64,000 nucleotides of DNA from positions 113,922 to 177,921 of the forward strand of contig JAEEQE010000001.1 of the NCBI GenBank assembly GCA_016285145.1, in the 5' to 3' direction. Origin of the DNA: Bacteroidales bacterium (GTDB taxonomy: Bacteria > Bacteroidota > Bacteroidia > Bacteroidales > WCHB1-69). A model generated the notes under the pieces. It had not been told where the DNA came from. It did not search any database and saw nothing but the letters and a program-made list of their open reading frames with translations. A program made the translations under genes and the position numbers. Shown here in pieces: positions 59,167-64,000 of the stretch (position 1 is its first letter; each line of letters starts with the position of its first letter).

Positions 59167-59649
59167 TTAACGCATTGCGAAATATGCGACGACACCCAAA
59201 ATGATGATGGCGAGAATCAGCCAGAGAAGCCAGTTACATTTCTTCTTTTCCGAAAGAACCTCCAAACGGTAGTTGCCACGCTTGCCAGCCCCTTTTTCCG
59301 TTTCACTGACTTCAAAATCAATATCATATCGCTGTGCCAATTGCGTGATTTTCTGGAATTTGTCGGCGGGCCACATCGGATTGGTAAAGGCCACTTTTGT
59401 CCCGTCTTTCAGGGTCAGGAACATGTCCATATCCCCAACTTGCTTGGCGAGTTTTTCTTCAAAATCGCCCGACTTCTTCTTGCCCGAAATGTTGTCAACC
59501 GAATCAATTTCGTTGCCGATTTCATTTTTCGGGAAAGCCTTCTGCAAATCGGCAAGTGTGGCGTTCGGGTGCATTTCAAGATAGGCCGCCACAATTCCCA
59601 AGGCCGTCCATTTCTGTGACAGGCCATAAACTTTGATCTGTTTTGCCAT
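59167..59649 (-). CDS. Tail-anchored protein with N-terminal helical domain
   Basis: A 160-residue protein from the ATG at 59649; the longer frame runs into the upstream gene. The N-terminal part (LGIVAAYLEMHPNATLADLQKAFP) looks like a winged-helix-type module, followed by MFLTLKDGTKVAFTNPMWPADKFQKI and a helix ending RYDIDFEV. After a basic linker (GKRGNYRLEVLSEKKKC) it closes with one hydrophobic helix (NWLLWLILAIIILGVVAYFA). The topology predicts an inner-membrane tail anchor with the domain in the cytoplasm. Third gene of the operon. I recognise similar N-terminal modules in other Bacteroidota proteins but cannot name them. Confidence 0.65.
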   Translation of the reverse strand: MAKQIKVYGLSQKWTALGIVAAYLEMHPNATLADLQKAFPKNEIGNEIDSVDNISGKKKSGDFEEKLAKQVGDMDMFLTLKDGTKVAFTNPMWPADKFQKITQLAQRYDIDFEVSETEKGAGKRGNYRLEVLSEKKKCNWLLWLILAIIILGVVAYFAMR

Positions 59650-59668
59650 TGTAATTTCTTTTAGTTTG

Positions 59669-59926
59669 TTATCTTTTTTTCTTCTCACGCAGTTTTGCAA
59701 GGTCTTCTTTCAGCTGGGCTAAAATCTCCTTGTTTCTTTTCATCGTGTATTCAAGCCCTTCGAATGTCCGGATTTTTTTGCCAACGGCCTTGTTGTATGC
59801 TTTTGCGTCGGCAATGCTTCTTTTCGCGGAATCGATTTTTGCTTTCAAATCCTCAATCTGCTTTTTTTTAGAAGCAATTTGCTTGTCGATGTCATCTTTT
59901 GATGAACGGAAAAATAAAAATCCCAT
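59669..59926 (-). CDS. Small coiled-coil protein
   Basis: An 85-residue protein that is almost one coiled coil: IDKQIASKKKQIEDLKAKI, DSAKRSIADAKAYNKAV and NKEILAQLKEDLAKLREK show heptad spacing. The short N-terminus MGFLFFRSS is hydrophobic. No catalytic residues are evident. It sits between the GIY-YIG-like gene (30 bases) and the tail-anchored gene (19 bases). Probably an oligomerisation or scaffold subunit (inference). Confidence 0.6.
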   Translation of the reverse strand: MGFLFFRSSKDDIDKQIASKKKQIEDLKAKIDSAKRSIADAKAYNKAVGKKIRTFEGLEYTMKRNKEILAQLKEDLAKLREKKKR

Positions 59927-59956
59927 AGTCGTTTCTTTTTATTTGAAGGTGTCCCT

Positions 59957-60487
59957 TTACTTTTTCAAATCAGCTCTCAACTGTTTCAGCTCTGCAATCC
60001 ATTCGGGAGGCACCGTGTTGTTCTTGCTGATGTTGAGCGGATAGGCGAACTTATGTTGGGCGAGTTCCTCTGTTTCCCGGCATTCTGCCCGATCCACGGT
60101 CTCGGTGTATTCCCATTCCCAGAAACAGCTGTCGATCAGCTTGTTGACGATTGTCTCGGCTGTGTTGTCATCCGCACCCGGGGCAATAATAGCACGCAGC
60201 GTCCTCCGTAGAGTGGAACTCTTGAACGGACCGCGGATATGCCAGCGGATACGCCGGCTCATATCGCTGCTGATGCCGAAATAGAGGGCCATATACTGCT
60301 TCCCGTTAATCTTCCGTTCTTGCAGTTCTATGTCTTTTAACAATATGCTATTCTTGAAATGCGCCAGTAGATCATCGGCATCGGCTTTAAAAAACCACCA
60401 ACGATACACGCCAGGGCGTTTTTCCACTTTGAGACACCGGTTTTGTATTTCCTGTCTTAATTCAGCTGCTGATTGGATGTATTGCAT
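59957..60487 (-). CDS. GIY-YIG-like nuclease domain protein
   Basis: A 176-residue protein. GVYRWWF (26-32) and YFGISSDMSRRIRWH (69-83) correspond to the GIY and YIG strands and the conserved arginine (Arg79). A glutamate in EELAQHKFAYPLN and its asparagine match the metal-binding Glu and the late Asn of the family. The two strands are about 40 residues apart instead of the usual ten, because of an inserted segment (KADADDLLAHFKN and following). It would cut DNA if active. It is the first gene of the seven-gene operon and follows the TATTTTTG element and a tandem decamer. Medium confidence on the fold, lower on activity. Confidence 0.62.
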   Translation of the reverse strand: MQYIQSAAELRQEIQNRCLKVEKRPGVYRWWFFKADADDLLAHFKNSILLKDIELQERKINGKQYMALYFGISSDMSRRIRWHIRGPFKSSTLRRTLRAIIAPGADDNTAETIVNKLIDSCFWEWEYTETVDRAECRETEELAQHKFAYPLNISKNNTVPPEWIAELKQLRADLKK

Positions 60488-60516
60488 AATGTGGTGTTTG
60501 TTTCTGTTTTAGAAAG

Positions 60517-60570
60517 ACACCGCAAAAATAAAGACTTGACCAATAGGGTGTTTGGTCCTTTTTGGTCCTA
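60517..60570 (-). promoter_or_regulatory. Promoter and tandem decamer before GIY-YIG operon
   Basis: Reverse strand TATTTTTG (60517-60524) is the -7 element, 30 bases before the start. Upstream lie two adjacent copies of a decamer, plus strand TTTGGTCCTT and TTTGGTCCTA (60551-60570), a possible operator or activator site. Confidence 0.5.
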
Positions 60571-60681
60571 ATCAAAAACTGAATTAAGCGTGACAGATCA
60601 CGACAAACTTTTTGAAGCTTGTAAGGCGGGTGTTTTTGCCATCGCAGTTGGTTTATTGGCGGCAAAGTATGGATAGGGATA

Positions 60682-61764
60682 TCACTTTTGTTTCTTGAAC
60701 CGATCAATTGCCACCTTCAGCGAGATGACGTGCGAATACTGGGCGATGGAGAGGTTGCCCAGGTCGGTGAAGGCGTAGTCGATGGAGACGATGTTCTTGA
60801 TGCATACCCCCACCCCGAGGTTGATCTGCAGGGTGGTTTTCTTCTTGCCGTCGAAGTCGGGCTCCTGCTGGAAGTTGCCGAGGCCGGCGCGCAAGGCCAC
60901 GATTTTCTTGTACCCGAACTCCATGCCGAAATGCGGGTCCATGCTCAGCACCTTGCTTCGTATCAGCGTGTTGCGCTTGCCGTCGAACGTGCAGTCCAGG
61001 CCCAGCGCGAACGTGGCGTTGAAGCCCTTCCCAAAATCCACATATTTGGCGCCGCCCAACAGCAAGGCGGGCAAAGTGAGCTCCAGCCCATTTTCGGGTA
61101 TCTCGTTGCCGGTCTGATGGAATACGTCAATCACGGCGTCCGAGAGCTGGTACGACCAGGCGTTGAAGGTGGAGGTGCCGTCGCGCAGCATGGCGCCGGC
61201 CTGCCAGCCTTTGCGTTCGTACTGCAAGCCGAAATCCAACCCGAAGCCCCACGCGCGGGCGAACTTGCCGATGCCCCGCTGGATGATCTTCGCGTTGGCA
61301 CCCACAGACAAGCCGGGCACCTTCCCGAAGGCGTAGGCGTAACTGAGCAAAACGGCATTGTCGGCGGCCGAGAAATAGGTGATGCGATCGTAATCCACAT
61401 TACCCTGTGCATCAATAAGTTCGGTGGTGTTCATAATGTTATCCACCCCGAAGCGGATATAGGAAAGCGCCACGGAGGAATGGTCGTCGATGCGTGCCGC
61501 AATGCCGCCGTAGTCGTACTTGGCGATGCCGGCGAAGTATTCGGCGTGCATCAGCGAAAGCTGATAGCGCTTGTCCATACGGCTCAGGCCGGCGGGATTC
61601 CAGTAGGCGGCGGTCACGTCGTCGGCGGTGGCGCACATCGTGTTGGCCATGGCCAGCCCCCGCGCCCCGATGCCCAGGGAGAGGAACTCGTTGCTGTATT
61701 TCGACTGGGCGCCAGCCGTCCATACAAGGAACATCAAAAGCGGTATCAGCAGCCGTTGTCTCAT
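60682..61764 (-). CDS. PorV/PorQ-family outer-membrane protein
   Basis: A 360-residue exported barrel (signal peptide 1-19, ending TAGAQ). The opening FLSLGIGARGLAMANTMCATADDVTAAYWNPAGL is the hallmark of the FadL-related PorV/PorQ/UPF0164 family, and the remaining strands alternate as expected, ending VISLKVAIDRF. PorV and PorQ shuttle or attach type IX secreted proteins, but the family also contains other members, so the exact role is open. It starts one base after the methyltransferase gene stop, so the two form an operon. It supports the presence of type IX secretion. Confidence 0.85.
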   Translation of the reverse strand: MRQRLLIPLLMFLVWTAGAQSKYSNEFLSLGIGARGLAMANTMCATADDVTAAYWNPAGLSRMDKRYQLSLMHAEYFAGIAKYDYGGIAARIDDHSSVALSYIRFGVDNIMNTTELIDAQGNVDYDRITYFSAADNAVLLSYAYAFGKVPGLSVGANAKIIQRGIGKFARAWGFGLDFGLQYERKGWQAGAMLRDGTSTFNAWSYQLSDAVIDVFHQTGNEIPENGLELTLPALLLGGAKYVDFGKGFNATFALGLDCTFDGKRNTLIRSKVLSMDPHFGMEFGYKKIVALRAGLGNFQQEPDFDGKKKTTLQINLGVGVCIKNIVSIDYAFTDLGNLSIAQYSHVISLKVAIDRFKKQK

Positions 61765-61765
61765 G

Positions 61766-62932
61766 TTACGATTGTTGCTTATTTATAATATGGTGTTTCC
61801 GGTCGCCTTCAAAAAGCTCGTAACCCAGGAATCGACATTCCAACTGGCCGTTGTAGAGGGTGGCTTTCGTGCTGGGCTTCAGCCCTACCCTCTTGAGCGC
61901 TTGCAGGTCCGAACTGATGACAAACGCACGACAGCCGGAAAAATTGTATTTAAGAGTTCTGCCGATGTCGCTATAGAAGGCCTCGGTGTCTTCCAACGCC
62001 AGCCGCTCGCCGTAGGGCGGGTTCATCATCACCAGGGCTGGCACTCGTCGGGGCTTGAAACGGAATGCGTCGCATTTCTCCACCGTGATAAAGTCTTCCA
62101 GGCGGGCCCGGCGGATGTTCTCGCGGGCAATGTCGAGGAAACGGGGGTTGATATCGGAGGCGTAGAAGTTGATGTCCACATCCTCGGCAATCCTTGCCTC
62201 CTTCCGGATTCGGTTCCAGGATTCCTGGTCGAAGTTTTTCCAGTGCAGGAAGCCGTATTCGCGGCGGTAGAAGCCCGCGGGGATGTTGAGGGCACACATG
62301 GCCGCCTCAATGGGCAGCGTGGCTCCGCCGCACATAGGGTCGATGAAGTCGCAGTCGCCATGCCATCCGCTCATCGCGATCATGGCCGCCGCCACCACTT
62401 CGTTGATGGGGGCCGGGTGGTTGCGCACCTTGTAGCCGCGTTTGTGTAGCGATTCGCCTGAGCTGTCCACGAAAAGCTGCGCCTCGTCCCGATATATATG
62501 CAAATGGAACTGAACGTCCGGATTCTCTCGATCCACGTCTGGTCGTTCATCGTACAAGTCGCGGAAGCGGTCGCAAATAGCATCTTTGGCCAGCACAGAC
62601 GCGAACAGAGGCGTTTTGAAGATGGTGTCGGCGCAGGTGGTGTGTACGGCCATCGTGCCGTCACGGCGCAGGAATTTCTCGGCGGGGAAGTCGAAGATTT
62701 GTTCGTAATACTGCCGTTTGTTTTGGAAAGTGAAAGTTTTTTGTCGCCAAAGGATGCGCAATGCGCAACGGCAGAAATAGTTGGCGCGGTACATCAGATC
62801 CATGTCGCCCTCGAAGGCCACGGCACGGCTCATGATGCGGCAGTTGCGGGCTCCTAAGCGCACCAGCTCGTCGGCCAACGCCGGCTCGATACCTGCAAAT
62901 GTCTTTGCTACAAAATATTGTGTCTCCTCCAT
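61766..62932 (-). CDS. THUMP-type class I RNA methyltransferase (RlmL N-terminal-like)
   Basis: A 388-residue methyltransferase. The N-terminal ferredoxin-like/THUMP region (YFVAKTFAGIEPALADEL, FLHIY-type strands, HKRGYKVRNHPAPINEVVAAAM) is followed by a SAM-binding fold with DPMCGGATLPIEAA and the NPPY catalytic motif (MMNPPYGERL) for N2-guanine methylation. It resembles the N-terminal half of E. coli RlmL and Bacillus YpsC, so 23S rRNA guanine is the likely target. The ATG at 62932 is chosen because the longer frame crosses the promoter TATCTTTG (62951-62958, reverse). It leads the operon with the PorV-like gene. Confidence 0.9.
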   Translation of the reverse strand: MEETQYFVAKTFAGIEPALADELVRLGARNCRIMSRAVAFEGDMDLMYRANYFCRCALRILWRQKTFTFQNKRQYYEQIFDFPAEKFLRRDGTMAVHTTCADTIFKTPLFASVLAKDAICDRFRDLYDERPDVDRENPDVQFHLHIYRDEAQLFVDSSGESLHKRGYKVRNHPAPINEVVAAAMIAMSGWHGDCDFIDPMCGGATLPIEAAMCALNIPAGFYRREYGFLHWKNFDQESWNRIRKEARIAEDVDINFYASDINPRFLDIARENIRRARLEDFITVEKCDAFRFKPRRVPALVMMNPPYGERLALEDTEAFYSDIGRTLKYNFSGCRAFVISSDLQALKRVGLKPSTKATLYNGQLECRFLGYELFEGDRKHHIINKQQS

Positions 62933-62950
62933 ACGATTCTTTTGAGACGG

Positions 62951-62958
62951 CAAAGATA
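62951..62958 (-). promoter_or_regulatory. -7 element of methyltransferase gene
   Basis: Reverse strand TATCTTTG followed by GCCGTC, 18 bases before the start. It lies directly after the T-tract of the tRNA terminator. Confidence 0.6.
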
Positions 62959-62959
62959 C

Positions 62960-62995
62960 AAAAAAAACAAGCACCTGCATAAAGCAAGTGCTTGT
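62960..62995 (-). terminator. Terminator of tRNA-Ala
   Basis: ACAAGCAC (62967-62974) pairs with GTGCTTGT (62988-62995); on the minus strand the stem is followed by a run of T. Confidence 0.8.
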
Positions 62996-62997
62996 TT

Positions 62998-63074
62998 TGG
63001 TGGAGCATACGGGAGTCGGACCCGTGACCTCCTGACTGCCAGTCAGACACTCTAGCCAACTGAGCTAATGCCCC
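62998..63074 (-). tRNA. tRNA-Ala (anticodon GGC)
   Basis: A 77-base cloverleaf on the minus strand. The acceptor GGGGCAT pairs with ATGCTCC and includes the G3-U70 wobble that identifies alanine tRNA. The D loop contains AGCTCAGTTGGCTAGAG. The anticodon stem TCTGA/TCAGG encloses CTGGCAG with anticodon GGC. The T arm contains GGGTCCGACTCCC (usual TTC changed to TCC). The 3' CCA is encoded. It has an upstream TATTTTTG element and a terminator immediately after it. Confidence 0.93.
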
Positions 63075-63090
63075 GTTTGTTTTGAGGCTG

Positions 63091-63098
63091 CAAAAATA
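63091..63098 (-). promoter_or_regulatory. -7 element of tRNA-Ala
   Basis: Reverse strand TATTTTTG, 16 bases before the tRNA 5' end. Confidence 0.5.
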
Positions 63099-63201
63099 CA
63101 AAAATTTTCATATACTCCGTCACACAAAAATATTTTTTTTTTAAACATGAATGTTGGTCTTTTTCTGGTTTCGTGACATATAATAACAAAACAAATTTTT
63201 A

Positions 63202-63209
63202 TATCTTTG
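63202..63209 (+). promoter_or_regulatory. -7 element TATCTTTG of exported protein gene
   Basis: TATCTTTG followed by CACACAC. It gives a leader of about 115 bases that contains the GTAGAAATAAG repeats. Confidence 0.55.
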
Positions 63210-63235
63210 CACACACATTACAATGGGAGCTGTAT

Positions 63236-63297
63236 TTTCGTAGAAATAAGAATTTTTATTTTTGTAGAAATAAGAAGTTTTATTTTGTAGGAATGAG
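63236..63297 (+). repeat. Three tandem 25-base repeats in a 5' leader
   Basis: Units of the form TTTCGTAGAAATAAGAATTT, TTTGTAGAAATAAGAAGTTT and TTTGTAGGAATGAG, the last shortened and diverged. They lie between promoter and start codon of the last gene. Confidence 0.75.
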
Positions 63298-63330
63298 AAA
63301 AAATATACTAACCAACTAAATTAAAATAAT

Positions 63331-64000
63331 ATGGGAAAAAAACTACAAATTTTAGTGCTTGCAGCATTGTTGCTGCCTATGGTGTTGTTTGCGCAGACGT
63401 TGACCGTGGCCGATGGCACAGAAACCAATTCGAAAGTGCCTGTCAATGGTTTCTGGGTTGACAGTTATTGTCGTTGCCAAACCATCTATCCTGCCAGTAT
63501 GATTGCTTCTACAAGCGTGATGGTTGGCGGTTCCATCACGGGTCTGACGTATTATCTGTGCGATTCTGCCTCCGGTTTATGGGGAAATGCCCAGTTCGTG
63601 GTCAACATCAAGGAAGTGTCGAACAGCACGTTGTCGTCCTTCGTGGACATGATCGGTGCCACGACCGTTTACACAGGGGCTTTGGACGGCACCCACTCCA
63701 CCATGAACATCACCTTTACCACGCCCTACACCTACCAAGGCGGCAACCTTGTGGTTGAAATCTATAACACGGAAGTGGGCGACTACGAGGCTTCTTCTTT
63801 TTACGGTGTTTCCGCATCGCAAGCCAGCATGCAAGGTCACAACAGTTCGGGTTGGGATAATATAAGCGGTTCTGCTGAGGATTTCATTCCCAAGACCACG
63901 TTCACCTTTACAGGCGGCAGTACAATCCCTTCGGACTGGCATTTCCAATTCTCTTTCAACGCCACTACAGGTGGGCAATATGGTGTTGCCACGGACGGCC
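63331..64000 (+). CDS. Exported protein, probable type IX cargo (partial, 3' end outside)
   Basis: An open frame of 223 codons to the window edge. The signal peptide (GKKLQILVLAALLLPMVLFAQ) is followed by a beta-sandwich-rich sequence (VPVNGFWVDSYCRCQTIYPA, TGLTYYLCDSASGLWGNAQF, NLVVEIYNTEVGDYEASSFYG). This matches large Bacteroidales surface proteins that usually end with a type IX sorting tail; the tail, if any, lies beyond the window. A late motif SDWHFQFSFNATTGGQYGVA could start the next domain. The start ATG follows the repeat-bearing leader. Confidence 0.8.
   Translation, partial: MGKKLQILVLAALLLPMVLFAQTLTVADGTETNSKVPVNGFWVDSYCRCQTIYPASMIASTSVMVGGSITGLTYYLCDSASGLWGNAQFVVNIKEVSNSTLSSFVDMIGATTVYTGALDGTHSTMNITFTTPYTYQGGNLVVEIYNTEVGDYEASSFYGVSASQASMQGHNSSGWDNISGSAEDFIPKTTFTFTGGSTIPSDWHFQFSFNATTGGQYGVATDG

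Overview
The window is a 64-kb stretch of a Bacteroidota chromosome, most likely an uncultured, anaerobic, gut-type Bacteroidales. Several independent signs agree. Genes are preceded by the Bacteroidota -7 promoter element TAnnTTTG (often TATCTTTG or TACTTTTG) and almost never by a Shine-Dalgarno sequence. Lineage-typical proteins are present: a DUF5606 protein, a 29-residue AURKAIP1/COX24-type protein, a PorV/PorQ-family outer-membrane protein, FISUMP-domain surface proteins and type IX sorting-like modules. Energy and lipid genes (pyrophosphate-energised ion pump, two long-chain acyl-CoA ligases) also fit.

Layout. 1-3.8 kb: the end of dnaE, then a membrane protein, an NfeD/ClpP-class protease and a glycosyltransferase. 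3.8-7.7 kb: an AT-rich accessory cassette between 14-bp perfect inverted repeats, carrying a MNT/HEPN pair and three exported proteins of unknown role, followed by a 316-bp imperfect palindrome. 7.8-30.3 kb: mostly housekeeping genes (urocanate hydratase, lipoproteins, a von Willebrand A/beta-barrel protein, hemW, hppA, fadD-like genes, algH, an ECF sigma factor, glycosyltransferase, tgt, a GH28 enzyme). 30.6-33.3 kb: an ORF6N remnant and a large FISUMP surface protein. 33.4-50 kb: core genes, including a pyrimidine operon (pyrF-pyrK-pyrD-cdd), dnaB, a SpoU methyltransferase, ispG, thiL, prs, prfB with its programmed +1 frameshift, recX, rng, the 29-residue protein, HU and deoC.

49.7-60.5 kb is the second accessory region. 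A Ser/Thr kinase with one membrane segment faces a 995-residue double FISUMP protein, two SUMF1-related exported proteins (one fused to a beta-barrel) and a 190-residue protein. Next comes a compact seven-gene minus-strand operon: a GIY-YIG-like protein, a small coiled-coil protein, a tail-anchored protein, three small proteins of unknown function and an EcsC-TerB fusion. This operon is the best candidate here for an undescribed system. 60.7-64 kb holds a PorV/PorQ-family barrel, a THUMP-type RNA methyltransferase, tRNA-Ala(GGC) and the start of an exported protein that runs out of the window.

The most unusual protein observation is that both FISUMP proteins carry a type IX sorting-like module near the amino terminus, behind a shared N-terminal domain, rather than at the carboxy terminus. 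Short low-complexity intergenic repeats flank several of the accessory genes. All functional statements rest on motif recognition by eye; no database search was run.
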